This document shows positions 26,839 to 35,992 of a stretch of DNA of 64,000 bases, in pieces. The position numbers were made by a program, and so were the translations under genes. The DNA is from Rhodococcoides fascians A44A (GTDB taxonomy: Bacteria > Actinomycetota > Actinomycetes > Mycobacteriales > Mycobacteriaceae). A model generated the notes under the pieces. That model saw nothing but the letters and a program-made list of their open reading frames with translations. It searched no databases and was not told the DNA's origin. Each line of letters begins with the position of its first letter. The stretch's first letter is position 1. Location of the stretch: positions 123,350-187,349 of the forward strand of contig NZ_JMEX01000009.1 of NCBI RefSeq assembly GCF_000760735.1. The letters are read 5' to 3'.

Positions 26839-27547
26839 GTTGTGTGCGGACTCGATCGCCTGCCCGGGAGAAGCGTGCCGCCGGCTGGAAGATGCGCCCC
26901 TGCTCGGGGAGGTCGAAGCGAACGAGGTCAAGTGTAAATTCGAGACGGTGAATGTCCCGACGTGGCAACAACTCACAGCGCGCAATGCCGCGGCGACCGA
27001 CCTCAACATGTCAGGCTCGCTGCACGTTGTCGGTGTGACCGACACAGGCTTCGTCGACGACCGTTTCGAGTTCCGCTACGGCCGGGGTGACCGCTGGTGG
27101 GTCGAACGCAATGGCGAGATCGTCTACTCATCGTCGAGCTCCACTGATACGGTCCCCGTCGCCCGCATCGATGGACAGATGGTCCACCAACGCACCACCA
27201 GCCTGATCCGCCTCGGCGCACTGTTCACCCCGCGAGATCTCTTCGGCCCGCGTTCACTCCTGACTCGGCGCACACCACCTCAGCACGTCACCCAGGGCCC
27301 GACGGCGATCGACCACGCTGACCGTCCGGCATGGTCGACCGAGCTGACATCGCCCACTGGACTCACCACGACAATCGTCATCGACGATGGAACCGGCCTC
27401 ATCGCGAGCCTAAGCAGCCGCGATCACAGCAAGGCGCTCCACCTCGAGAAACTGACCGAACACGCTGAACTGCCCGACGATCGATTCGCGTGGGACGGTG
27501 ACACCATCGAATCGAATGATCTGAGGAGCTTCCGGCTGTCCTGGTAG
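26783..27547 (+). CDS. Hypothetical protein, possibly LolA-like fold
   Basis: 254 residues if begun at the TTG at 26783; GTG 26948 and ATG 27008 are later options. No family is recognised with confidence. The middle and end (SGSLHVVGVTDTGFVDDRFEFRYG, RWWVERNGEIVYS, and LTTTIVIDDGTGLIASLSSRD) look like successive beta strands of a LolA/RseB-type lipid-binding fold, but no signal peptide is seen. The first ~15 codons lie in repeat copy A, whose coding-like variation supports the frame reaching upstream. A one-base shift there may have removed the original start. It may be a cargo gene or a flank of recombinase module 1. Confidence 0.55.
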   Translation: MCLLSKVDLEAACDQRLRRLCADSIACPGEACRRLEDAPLLGEVEANEVKCKFETVNVPTWQQLTARNAAATDLNMSGSLHVVGVTDTGFVDDRFEFRYGRGDRWWVERNGEIVYSSSSSTDTVPVARIDGQMVHQRTTSLIRLGALFTPRDLFGPRSLLTRRTPPQHVTQGPTAIDHADRPAWSTELTSPTGLTTTIVIDDGTGLIASLSSRDHSKALHLEKLTEHAELPDDRFAWDGDTIESNDLRSFRLSW

Positions 27548-27687
27548 CTCACTGCCGAGTGACCCTGGCTGGTACGTGGTATCCGATCTGCATGCAGACG
27601 TGCGCGTATTCCTGCATGCACGGGTCGACGTGCGGATGTGGTCGATCCGTGCGCAGATCAGTTCTGGGGCGGGCAGCATGGACGACC

Positions 27688-28239
27688 ATGGGCGATGTCA
27701 TCGAGTTTGTGCCGCGGTTCTCACTGACTGATCGGCAGCGGAAGTTGTTACGGATCCACGCGTGGGTGTGCGCCGACATGGCGTACGACGACGTCGAGGA
27801 GCGCGGTGATGATCCGGTCGACACGGTGCGGTGGTGGTATTTGTTGAACCGACTTCCCGAATGCACATTCGCCGAGTCCGCTCTGTGGCGACGTCAGATG
27901 GCCCGATCTTTCGACGACTTGGCTCAGGACCTCGACGCCGGTCGGCTACCCCGGCCTCACACGATCGCCGAACAGCTCGCGCTCATGATCGTCATCGCCC
28001 AAGCCGCCGCAGCGCTGGCCGATGAGGTGTACGGCGACGATGTTGCCGTACTGGCGTCCCATCCGCGGGACGTCGACTGGGACGCCGTCACAGACGTTCT
28101 GATGGGCGACCGCGATGTCGAGGTGTTCTATCACCCGGCGACAGCGGCACACGGTCTACGTGTCTTTCCATGCGATACGTGGTTCACGGCCATGGACGGA
28201 CACGAGCCACGTGACCCTCGGCGGGGATTTCGACGGTAG
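27688..28239 (+). CDS. Hypothetical helical protein
   Basis: 183 residues from ATG 27688 (MGDVIEFVPRFSLTDRQRKLL). Mostly helical and acidic; DVEERGDDPVDTVRWWYLLNRLPECTF and TIAEQLALMIVIAQAAAALADEVYG are the main helices. No domain recognised and no membrane segment of full length. An upstream in-frame start at 27559 would add 43 residues rich in Cys and Arg with no coding character, so the shorter form is preferred. It is on the same strand as its neighbours but 140 bases from the gene before it. Confidence 0.6.
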   Translation: MGDVIEFVPRFSLTDRQRKLLRIHAWVCADMAYDDVEERGDDPVDTVRWWYLLNRLPECTFAESALWRRQMARSFDDLAQDLDAGRLPRPHTIAEQLALMIVIAQAAAALADEVYGDDVAVLASHPRDVDWDAVTDVLMGDRDVEVFYHPATAAHGLRVFPCDTWFTAMDGHEPRDPRRGFRR

Positions 28240-28354
28240 AAGCCTCGGGTCATCGCGAACACAACGCGACCAGCAACTTGCCATTGTTCGGCAGGTCTTT
28301 GATGCTTGATGGTGTTGTGCACTATGGCTTTCCGTGTTCGGGTACGGTGCGATT

Positions 28355-28594
28355 ATGGCTACGAACATGCTTATCGACCCGGCTCGTGTCGTCACCGCCC
28401 GAGGCCGTCACCTCGGGAATTATCGCTTCGGGCTCGTCCGCTACGAGCCTGAGAAGTGGGGGCGGATCATCACAGCCCCAGATGAGGGTCAGACGATTCT
28501 CGTTGCACCGGTCGACGGCTCGGACGCGTTCGATCTATCGGTGATCCGCGACGCTGAGTTCGACGTTCTTCCGGTTACCTCGGATGGTGTCTGA
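28355..28594 (+). CDS. Small hypothetical protein
   Basis: 79 residues from ATG 28355. The sequence (GNYRFGLVRYEPEKWGRIITAPDEGQTILVAPVDGSDAFDL) suggests a small beta barrel. It has no signal peptide and no known family. Codon use is normal for the region. ATG 28355 is preferred to a start at 28334 because it begins at MATNMLIDP, with no other ribosome-site evidence. Confidence 0.5.
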   Translation: MATNMLIDPARVVTARGRHLGNYRFGLVRYEPEKWGRIITAPDEGQTILVAPVDGSDAFDLSVIRDAEFDVLPVTSDGV

Positions 28595-28671
28595 GCCGCC
28601 CAGGGGGAGAAGCAGAGGGCTGACACCGTCGAGTGTGCTTCCGCGGCTGGGGGTGTGAGCCTTTGCTCGTG

Positions 28672-29511
28672 TCATCCGAGGCGACGGGACGGGCGGGGCA
28701 CTTTCTCGGGTTCGTTGTTGTCGACGACGTTCCAGTAGCGGCCGTTGGCGTCCATTACCGAGTACCAGATGCTAACGAATGCGGGAGCCGGGTTCTGCTC
28801 GGCGGGATCGTCTGATTCCCACCGGATATTGAACGTTTCACCCGCCTCGAGCACGGCCTGCCTCCGCCAACCACCCGATCTGATCGGTGTGTCCTCCGAC
28901 AGGGCTGTCTCTGCGAACGCCCGCATATTCACCGCGTCAGCGTCGTCTTCGACCTGGGCGCGGAAGCCGTGAATTTCGATCTCGTACAGCGGGTCCTTGC
29001 TGCGATTGGTGAATTCTGTGCGCCACTGTTGCTTTCGGTTCGCGTCGAGGCCGTCGGGCCACGGGAGCATGTGCAGTAGTCGGACCTGGTTCGCCTGGTC
29101 CTCCAGGTCCGAATGCCGCGTCGATTGGTACGACCGGAGGGCGAGTACGACGCCTGCGGCGGTGAACAGAGCACCACCTGCCGAGACCCATGCCGGCAGC
29201 GAGCCCAGATCCACGTTGGTGTGGGTACTCGTCAGAGCAAGGACGGCGACCAGGCCGAGCGCTACGGCCATGGACCACGCCCAGTCTCTTTTGCGTGGAC
29301 GGGCACGCCAGAAATCGCTGATGGGGCACCCGATCGCGGCACAGCCCAATACAAGGCCTATGAGAGCTGTGGCTACCCAGAACTCCTGGAAGACCCGATC
29401 TACGGTCCACCCCGTCCGGTGGAGGGAAAAGGTGCCGAAAATGACGGCGAGTGCACCGCACACCAGGCCTGCGATGCGGCTCCAGGGGCGATCTCCACGC
29501 ATTGCTTTCAC
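28672..29511 (-). CDS. Hypothetical membrane protein, four N-terminal helices
   Basis: 279 residues. Four hydrophobic segments lie in the first half: IAGLVCGALAVIFGTFSL, FWVATALIGLVLGCAAIG, AWSMAVALGLVAVLALT and WVSAGGALFTAAGVVLAL. A soluble C-terminal domain follows with a beta-sandwich look (WRTEFTNRSKDPLYEIEIHGF, AGETFNIRWES, FVSIWYSVMDANGRYW). This resembles single proteins often annotated only as hypothetical in actinomycetes. The start MKAMRGDRPW at 29511 has a second ATG nine bases in. No operon partner is evident; the function is unknown. Confidence 0.65.
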   Translation of the reverse strand: MKAMRGDRPWSRIAGLVCGALAVIFGTFSLHRTGWTVDRVFQEFWVATALIGLVLGCAAIGCPISDFWRARPRKRDWAWSMAVALGLVAVLALTSTHTNVDLGSLPAWVSAGGALFTAAGVVLALRSYQSTRHSDLEDQANQVRLLHMLPWPDGLDANRKQQWRTEFTNRSKDPLYEIEIHGFRAQVEDDADAVNMRAFAETALSEDTPIRSGGWRRQAVLEAGETFNIRWESDDPAEQNPAPAFVSIWYSVMDANGRYWNVVDNNEPEKVPRPSRRLG

Positions 29512-30060
29512 CCAATCACCCTAAGGAGGTGAGCCCACCTGTGCCGCCTGCAGGCACCCTCGCGCCTGGCCGGGTTGGTGTGCAGTGCAACCATCGACTG
29601 CGAACTTCCGAACTGACCACGAACAGGCAGACTGGCGCAGCAGGGGCAAGGCCGCACAACGACCCCAGCCGCCCTGGAAGCTAGGCCGTAAGCACCGTGG
29701 CACTCGCGCACCAGACAGCTACACAGCACCCCTAGAGCCCGCCCCAGCACGATCGGCAGCCTGGCCGGGCCTTGCCCAACGGACGGTTCAACGCGCGTTC
29801 TCTGCGATCGACACCTGCTCGTCGTAGAGCACCGCGTCGAAGTGCACGAAGTTGCACCGCCTCGAATACGCCGGCTTCGTCATCGCCACCAATGCCAACA
29901 ACGTGAGGGTGGATTCGTAGAGTGCGAACCATTCGTTCTCTGACCGTTTGCAAATGCGGGGTTCATCGCCGTGTGCGAGGTGATTGCGGGCGTCGACGAG
30001 GTCTCCTTCCCTTACCGCCCTCGGGCAGTTGGCCGCAGAGCCGATTTTGGGCCTCAGGCA
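29512..30060. other. 549-base stretch without a supported gene
   Basis: Several frames cross this interval on both strands but none has a ribosome site, conserved motif or normal start. I see no tRNA, repeat or strong hairpin in it. Confidence 0.5.
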
Positions 30061-30975
30061 CTACGACGCGAAGGTTCCAGCCCAGTCACCAAGGGCGGTG
30101 ACAAAACCTGCAGTGTCATCTGGGTCGACCTCGGCGATCCACTCGTGGCCGCGACGTATGCGCAGCTTGCCGTACGGGTTGGGTCTGCCCGGGGAATGTG
30201 TGTGCGGTCCGAAGCGAACGGGAGTGATGTAGCACGGTGTGTCGCCGTCGCTGATTTTCCCGGGGTGCACAGCGACAACGCAGTGTGCCTCGCAGGGATC
30301 GGTATGTGCCCGTGCGCGTCCGCCGTGATGGTTGCATGCAGCGACGAGTTGTTCCATCCGTCGGATTTGTTTCGCGGCCCTCAATCGGTCTCCGAAATCG
30401 AGTCCTTCGCTGTAGCAGGTGCGTAGGTAGCCGGATGCGCCTTCGGGTAGAGGTCCTATGGAGCCGAATTCTTGAACGCGGGTGACCAGGCCGGCTTGAT
30501 TGACTCTGCTGTCGGTTTCGTATTCGTCGCGAGTGTGGTCGAGTAGGTCGCGTCGTTCGTCAGCGTCGGTTTCGAGTTCATCGGCAACAGAGAGTCGTTG
30601 TGTGGTGGTCAGGTCGTCGAGTAGGGAGATGAAGTAGTCGTCGACGAGCTGCTCTGCCAGTGCCGAGGACGTCCACGTTTCTCCATGGCGCAGGCCGTCG
30701 GTCGAAACTGTTTGTGGCCCAATTCTATTGGATGTTCGGAGCTGCACGATCAATTTCGATATGGCCGTGGCTATCTCTGGGTAGGTGTCGAGCCACATAG
30801 CTGCGTCCCATGCGGATTCCGATAGTTGAGTGAGGTAAAAAGCAAGGCTGTGAGCGTACGAGGCGCTGGCGACGGTGGTGATCTTGATGGAATGTTCTTC
30901 TGAGTCGAAGCCCGGCCACGTCGCGATTACCGCTGCCCGGTCGTGTGATGCCTTCATTACGCTGTAGCTGGTCAT
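30061..30975 (-). CDS. Hypothetical protein
   Basis: 304 residues from ATG 30975, which follows GAGAAGG; the open frame runs to 31128 but that part is low quality. Features are a helical middle (AEQLVDDYFISLLDDLTTTQRLSVADELETDADERRDLLDHTRDEYE) and a C-terminal part with His/Cys (ACNHHGGRARAHTDPCEAHCVVAVHPG) that could bind a metal. The end RRGHEWIAEVDPDDTAGFVTALGDWAG resembles a short beta-beta-alpha unit. No family recognised. It stands alone, leftward, with repeat copy B and a hairpin just upstream. Confidence 0.55.
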   Translation of the reverse strand: MTSYSVMKASHDRAAVIATWPGFDSEEHSIKITTVASASYAHSLAFYLTQLSESAWDAAMWLDTYPEIATAISKLIVQLRTSNRIGPQTVSTDGLRHGETWTSSALAEQLVDDYFISLLDDLTTTQRLSVADELETDADERRDLLDHTRDEYETDSRVNQAGLVTRVQEFGSIGPLPEGASGYLRTCYSEGLDFGDRLRAAKQIRRMEQLVAACNHHGGRARAHTDPCEAHCVVAVHPGKISDGDTPCYITPVRFGPHTHSPGRPNPYGKLRIRRGHEWIAEVDPDDTAGFVTALGDWAGTFAS

Positions 30976-31156
30976 GATGGTGCCGCCTTCTCGTTTGAGA
31001 GCCGGGCCGAGCCGGGCGACCAGGAGTGCACGTGGCACTGCCAGACTGGTTGCCAAGCAGGGACAGCCGAAATAGTGGAAGATTCGCCGGAAACCCCGTA
31101 GCACCACCACGGCGTCGCTCCTGACCATTCGAGTATGTCACCCGAACGTGGCTGAG

Positions 31157-31253
31157 GGCAACGACAAGGGCTATGTCCGGCTCGCCGTAGGTCGTTCAAC
31201 CTGTGTCACCGTCCACAGTCGATCTAGAAGCTGTCTGCGATCAGCTTCGCCGC
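31157..31253 (+). repeat. Imperfect direct repeat, copy B
   Basis: The partner of copy A at 26738. It includes a short open frame, GTG 31203 to TGA 31298, reading VSPSTVDLEAVCDQLRRAP at its start, which looks like the N terminus of a protein that ends early. The copy lies between a leftward hypothetical gene and the sensor kinase gene. Confidence 0.6.
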
Positions 31254-31284
31254 GCGCCCACGACTGCATCGTGGGCGGCCGCGC
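31252..31284. terminator. GC-rich hairpin before the sensor kinase gene
   Basis: GCCCACGA (31256-31263) pairs perfectly with TCGTGGGC (31269-31276) around CTGCA, with outer GCGC arms. No T-run. It may end transcription entering from the left or be a regulatory structure; it sits 39 bases before the kinase start. Confidence 0.4.
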
Positions 31285-31322
31285 AATCTTCGATTTGAAG
31301 CGGATCTTCTCAAAGTAGGGTC

Positions 31323-32606
31323 GTGTCGGTGATTGCCGAACTGACAGCCGGAATCAAAACGGCCCTGCGCCCGACGTTGCCCACAATGAGAGGGCGGACC
31401 GACGAGCCTGGTAGTCGGCCGAGATTCATGGCGCTTGCAGCTGGAGCGGTGCTTGTCGCCGTGCTGTTCGGTACTGCGATAGGTCAACTGACGAGTATGG
31501 TCAACTCGGTCGCCGCCAGTTACGTCCTCGGCGCTGTTCAGACACTTCCCCTCCTTCTGATCCGGGTGGCACCTCTGCTGACCTGGCAGTTGATCGCACT
31601 CGGGATGTTCGCCGGAACGCTGTCAGGGCTGGTTCAGGAAGAGGTTTTCCCATGGCCGGCGGCAAGTTGCATTGCGGCGGGGCTCGCCCTGTATCGAGTG
31701 GCCCGAGTGCATCCGCCGAACGTGGGAGCCGCGGTCGCCCTCGTGTCCTTCCTGGCGGTCGTGGTCCCGACTGTCTTGACGGTGAAGATGCCACCGTTCG
31801 CTTTGCTGATCATTGCCGCGACGTTGGCTGCGATCACCGTCGCGGGAGTGGTCATGATGCGACTGTCGTCGGCGGAAACCGCCCTGGCGGACGAACAGCA
31901 GCTCCGCATGGGACAGGAGCGGCGTCAGGCGGTGATCGAAGAGCGGGCGCGGATCGCACGGGAACTGCACGATGTAGTGGCGCACCACATGTCGATGATC
32001 GCGGTGCAGGCACAGGCCGCACGGTTCAAGAGCCCCGACCTCCCACCCGAGGCGATTGCGACGTTCGACGACATACATCGCGCATCGGCAACCGCACTGA
32101 CCGAGATGCGCCAGGTTATCGAGGTCCTTCGTGACCCGGACGAGGCAACTGAACACTCACCGGCACCGAACCTGTCCGACATCGGCGCCCTTGTGAGCCA
32201 ATGGAGCGCGGCCGGAGCCCACGTCACGTTGTATACGGACGGGGAGCTCGACACGCTGCCGGAAGCGCTGTCCACTACCGTCTACCGCATCCTCCAGGAA
32301 TCGCTCGCCAATGCAGCACGTCACGCACCCGGCACGAAGGTTGAGATACGCGTGACCCGCACGAACGACGAGCTTCGGGTGACTGTCGGCAACGAAACCG
32401 AACAGGTGTCCGCCGATTCGAGAGGCCGAGGACACGGACTTGTCGGTATCTCCGAGCGGGCAGCCGCATTCGGCGGAAGCATGACTGCCGGGATGACGAA
32501 GAACGGACGATTCGAGGTGTCTGTAATCTTCCCAGTTCGCGGACGAAACATCCCACCACGCAGTAACATTGGCGATGATCCGAGCGCAGTGGAGCGCCGC
32601 CGATGA
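31323..32606 (+). CDS. Sensor histidine kinase, NarL/DesK type
   Basis: 427 residues. About five hydrophobic segments lie within residues 35-180 (for example FMALAAGAVLVAVLFGTAIG and AALLSFL-like stretches), so it is membrane-bound with no large outside domain. HisKA_3 follows with RARIARELHDVVAHHMSMI; the phospho-accepting residue is His216. The ATPase domain shows ILQESLANAARHA (N box) and GRGHGLVGISERAAAFGG (G box). GTG 31323 is the likely start. The last codons overlap the response-regulator gene (ATGA), so the two form a two-component pair. The signal is unknown. Confidence 0.92.
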   Translation: MSVIAELTAGIKTALRPTLPTMRGRTDEPGSRPRFMALAAGAVLVAVLFGTAIGQLTSMVNSVAASYVLGAVQTLPLLLIRVAPLLTWQLIALGMFAGTLSGLVQEEVFPWPAASCIAAGLALYRVARVHPPNVGAAVALVSFLAVVVPTVLTVKMPPFALLIIAATLAAITVAGVVMMRLSSAETALADEQQLRMGQERRQAVIEERARIARELHDVVAHHMSMIAVQAQAARFKSPDLPPEAIATFDDIHRASATALTEMRQVIEVLRDPDEATEHSPAPNLSDIGALVSQWSAAGAHVTLYTDGELDTLPEALSTTVYRILQESLANAARHAPGTKVEIRVTRTNDELRVTVGNETEQVSADSRGRGHGLVGISERAAAFGGSMTAGMTKNGRFEVSVIFPVRGRNIPPRSNIGDDPSAVERRR

Positions 32607-33271
32607 CCATCAGGGTTCTGCTGGCGGACGACCAGGAATTGGTGCGCGACGGAATCGCAGCCGTACTCAGGGCCGAACCTGACATCGTCGTGGTCGGTGA
32701 GGCCGCGAACGGTGCGGAGGCCGTCGATCTTGCTGTCAGCCTGCGGCCCGACGTTGTCGTGATGGACATCCGAATGCCAGTGCTCGATGGAATCCGGGCG
32801 ACCGAGCAGATCCTCGCATCACTGGGCGAGAGGACGAACTCGATCCGCGTGCTGATGCTCACGACGTTCGACCTCGACGATTACGTGTACGAAGCGCTCA
32901 GTGTCGGTGCAAGCGGGTTTCTGCTCAAGCAATCCACCGCAGCGGATTTCGTCCGGGGCGTCCGCACAGTCGCGTCCGGGGAATCGATGCTGGCACCGAC
33001 TGTCACAACCCGGCTCATCTCGGAGTTCGCCCGGCGTCGGCGCGGTCGCCCGAACACCGCCGCAGTGTCGGCGTTGACTCCCCGAGAGCTCGACGTGTTG
33101 GACGCTCTGGCCACGGGTCTGTCGAATCGAGAGATCGCGTCCGATCTCGTGCTGGCGGAGGAGACAGTGAAGACCCACGTCGGGCGGATTCTCACCAAGC
33201 TCGACCTTCGTGACCGGACGCAGGCTGTCGTTTTCTACTACGAAAATGAACTCTCCCACCGACTCGACTAG
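32603..33271 (+). CDS. Response regulator, NarL/LuxR family
   Basis: 222 residues with a receiver domain and a LuxR-type HTH. The acidic pair is in LLADDQELVRDG, the phospho-acceptor is Asp55 in VVVMDIRMPV, and the later Thr/Lys switch residues are in MLTTFD and GFLLKQST. The output domain is ALTPRELDVLDALATGLSNREIASDLVLAEETVKTHVGRILTKL, a standard DNA-binding unit. It overlaps the kinase gene by ATGA. Targets may include the glycosyltransferase genes that follow 72 bases later on the same strand, but no shared binding site was identified. Confidence 0.94.
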   Translation: MTIRVLLADDQELVRDGIAAVLRAEPDIVVVGEAANGAEAVDLAVSLRPDVVVMDIRMPVLDGIRATEQILASLGERTNSIRVLMLTTFDLDDYVYEALSVGASGFLLKQSTAADFVRGVRTVASGESMLAPTVTTRLISEFARRRRGRPNTAAVSALTPRELDVLDALATGLSNREIASDLVLAEETVKTHVGRILTKLDLRDRTQAVVFYYENELSHRLD

Positions 33272-33343
33272 CTCCTCCGGGGGATGCCGAGTTTGGCTCC
33301 GATGCGTGACGACATAGTCCCACTGTCTTTGTAGCGTCGAAAC

Positions 33344-34546
33344 ATGCTCTTACAGAGGGATTCTCGTAGCATTGTCGGTCGGGACCGCCTACTCGTCGGG
33401 ATCTACGTGGCACTCGCCGCGTACACGGCCGTGTACGTGATGACCACCGAATTGACCACGCATCGGGTGTGGGGAGTGTGCGCTGTCACTGGCTATCTCG
33501 CTGCGGGTGCGGTCCTGTTGCGATCACGTAATCGACCTCGAGCGGCTGGTGTCGCTGTGTTGGGCGCTGTGTTGGTTCCGATGATCGTGCTGATCGGGGG
33601 CGCACTCGCGCAGCTCGAGGTTGCAGTAGTCATCGACTCGGCCCGCCACTTGCTCGACACCGGCAGTCCATATGTCAATGACCCTCACGAGCTGACTCAG
33701 TACAACCCGTACCTTCCGGCGATGGCGTTGTTCGGGCTGCCTGGCGTCGTCCTGGAGGGTCCGCTCGGGGACCCCAGAGTCTGGTTCGGAGTGTTCTTCG
33801 CCGCCTGTGTGCTCATCGTTGTTCGGCTGACGAGATCCGACCGGGGACGAATCGATCAGGAGTCGTTCGGGAAGCTCGGGCTTCTCACAGCGTCCCCTCT
33901 CATCGCGATTCCGCTGTGCACAGGTGGGGTGGATCTGCCGGTCATCGGTGCTTGTCTGCTCGGTTTGGCGCTGATGGCGGCAGACCGCCGATGGGCCGCG
34001 GCTGCTGTGTTGGCGTTCGCATGCGCACTGAAGTGGACCGCATGGCCGGTAGCCATCGTCGCGTTGGTACTACATCGTCAACGCGCCGGTACATGGTCAG
34101 CAGTGCGGGTCAGTGCGGTGTCCGTTGCTCTGGCGGGAGCGGTAGTCGTTCCTCCAGTGATCCTCGATGGCGGCGCACTGGTGGAGCACACGGTGTTGTT
34201 CCCACTCGGTCGCGCAGACGTTCCGACTCCGGCAGGCTCGTCGGTGATCGGCGGCGCGTTGGCGGAAGCGGGCGAGTACGGCCACATCGTTTCTTTGCTC
34301 GCACTTTTCGTCGGTGCCATCGTCATCGGAATCAGACTGTGCGTGAAACCACCGCGCACGTTCGCGGCGGCCTGCTCGATCGCTGCACTCGGGCTCACCG
34401 TGCTGTTCCTTCTTGCCCCTTCGGCCAGGTTCGGGTACTTCGCCTACCCTTTGATGTTCTGGGGAATGGCGTGGATTGCGAGGGTTCCCGGAACGGACAC
34501 CGCCGTCTCGAGTCCCAATCGTGAAAGCGAGCGGGTCGCGGCATGA
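33344..34546 (+). CDS. Polytopic membrane glycosyltransferase-like protein (GT-C, DUF2029-like)
   Basis: 400 residues with about ten membrane helices. The first long outside loop carries SARHLLDTGSPYVNDPHELTQYNPYLPAM, the layout of GT-C/GT87 mannosyltransferases that use polyprenyl-phosphate sugars, where an acidic residue in this loop is catalytic. Helices include LLVGIYVALAAYTAVYVM, GVAVLGAVLVPMIVLIGGAL and FGVFFAACVLIVVRL. ATG 33344 is the clear start. It overlaps the GT4 gene by ATGA, so the pair probably acts on one envelope glycan or glycolipid. The family assignment is moderate. Confidence 0.7.
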   Translation: MLLQRDSRSIVGRDRLLVGIYVALAAYTAVYVMTTELTTHRVWGVCAVTGYLAAGAVLLRSRNRPRAAGVAVLGAVLVPMIVLIGGALAQLEVAVVIDSARHLLDTGSPYVNDPHELTQYNPYLPAMALFGLPGVVLEGPLGDPRVWFGVFFAACVLIVVRLTRSDRGRIDQESFGKLGLLTASPLIAIPLCTGGVDLPVIGACLLGLALMAADRRWAAAAVLAFACALKWTAWPVAIVALVLHRQRAGTWSAVRVSAVSVALAGAVVVPPVILDGGALVEHTVLFPLGRADVPTPAGSSVIGGALAEAGEYGHIVSLLALFVGAIVIGIRLCVKPPRTFAAACSIAALGLTVLFLLAPSARFGYFAYPLMFWGMAWIARVPGTDTAVSSPNRESERVAA

Positions 34547-35703
34547 GCCGGACCTTGATCGTGACCAACGACTTCCCGCCGAGGCAGGGCGGCATCGAAA
34601 CGTTCGCATCGGAAATGGCTCACCGCTTTCCGTCCGAGTCGATCGTGGTCTACACCTCGGCGGAACGCGGAGCAGCCGCATACGACGCTTCGCTTCCATT
34701 CTTGGTCATACGGGACCGCAGCCGAACCCTGCTTCCGACGGGACGGGTGATGCGCAGGGCAGGTCGAATCGCGCTCGAACACGGCTGCGATACCGCGTGG
34801 ATCGCTGCCGCAGCTCCCCTGGGCCTGATCGCTCCCGCGCTTCGGGCCTGCGGGGTGAAGCGGGTCGTCGCCACCACTCACGGGCATGAAACATGGTGGG
34901 CCAAGGTTCCTTTGACGCGGTGGGGATTGCACACAATTGGCCGTTGGGTCGACGTGCTGACGTACATCTCCGGCCATACCTACCGCGCAATCCTGCCAGC
35001 GGTTACGCCCGATACAGCGTTGGTGCGTTTGAGCCCGGGCGTCGACGTCGAACAATTCAACCCCGTGCGCGGCTCCGTGGCGGGCCCCGATCCATCCCCG
35101 GACGGCAACAGCGGCGTGATCGTGTGCACCGCGCGTCTCGTCCCGCGGAAAGGCCAGGACTCGTTGATTCGTGCGCTTCCTGCGGTTCTGGAACGACATC
35201 CCGACACCACGTTGCTTCTCGTCGGCGACGGCCCTGACCGTCGACGTCTGCAGCGTCTGGCCCGGACAAAGGGCGTGGAGAACGCGGTGACCTTCGTTGG
35301 GGGACTTCCGCACGAGCTCGTTGCGCAAGTCCTCGCCGGCGCCACGATCTTCGCGATGCCGTGCCGAACGCGTCGCCTGGGACTCGAAGAGGAGGGACTC
35401 GGTATCGCATACCTGGAGGCCTCCGCCATGGGACTGCCGATCATCGCGGGTGATTCCGGAGGTGCCCCCGAAACCGTGCAGGCAGGCCGAACTGGCTATG
35501 TAGTCAAAGACGTCGAGCAATTGACCCAAGCCATCGTCGAACTCCTCGACAACCCGGTCCGCGCCCGCGCGATGGGTGAACGCGGACGCAGTTGGGTTGC
35601 GGCGCAATGGACTTGGAATACCGCGTATTCAACTCTTCTCACTGCTCTGTTCCCGAACGTCCTGGCAGACGGCCAGGATCGGTCGAGTACGCCACAACAG
35701 TGA
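34543..35703 (+). CDS. GT4 glycosyltransferase, PimB-like mannosyltransferase
   Basis: 386 residues, GT-B fold. The opening LIVTNDFPPRQGGIETF is the PimB-family N-terminal signature. The C-terminal half shows CTARLVPRKGQDSLIRAL, LLLVGDGPDRRRLQRLA and the donor-site EX7E motif, which ends in EEGLGIAYLEASAMGLPI. Related enzymes add GDP-mannose mannosyl groups to phosphatidylinositol mannosides at the inner membrane. Whether this one acts in that pathway or on another envelope lipid is open. It is coupled to the membrane protein before it. It is the last gene before the second recombinase module. Confidence 0.85.
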   Translation: MSRTLIVTNDFPPRQGGIETFASEMAHRFPSESIVVYTSAERGAAAYDASLPFLVIRDRSRTLLPTGRVMRRAGRIALEHGCDTAWIAAAAPLGLIAPALRACGVKRVVATTHGHETWWAKVPLTRWGLHTIGRWVDVLTYISGHTYRAILPAVTPDTALVRLSPGVDVEQFNPVRGSVAGPDPSPDGNSGVIVCTARLVPRKGQDSLIRALPAVLERHPDTTLLLVGDGPDRRRLQRLARTKGVENAVTFVGGLPHELVAQVLAGATIFAMPCRTRRLGLEEEGLGIAYLEASAMGLPIIAGDSGGAPETVQAGRTGYVVKDVEQLTQAIVELLDNPVRARAMGERGRSWVAAQWTWNTAYSTLLTALFPNVLADGQDRSSTPQQ

Positions 35704-35992
35704 TTCGCAAAACCGCCTGACCCTGCGATCTAGACCTACAGCTCAGAGCGGTGGCGGTAACTCGGGGCGGGTGTGAGCCGGTCCGGGCACGAGAGCTGCA
35801 ACACCGGAGTCGCCGGAGCTTCGAGGTGGGGTGAGATTGTCGCATTGGGCTCAAGGCTTCGCTCCATTCGCGTTGGCCACTGGCTTGCGTATCCGCCCGG
35901 GAAGCGTTTGGGCACGCGATATGTCAACCTGACCAGCGAGGTCACGGCTACGGCCGACGCGGATCGGAGTTGGGCTGGAGAAGGTGCCAGCT

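Noticed and set aside
34444-35607. 387-codon minus-strand frame opposite the GT4 gene
   Set aside because: Antisense of a confident glycosyltransferase with no motif or ribosome site.
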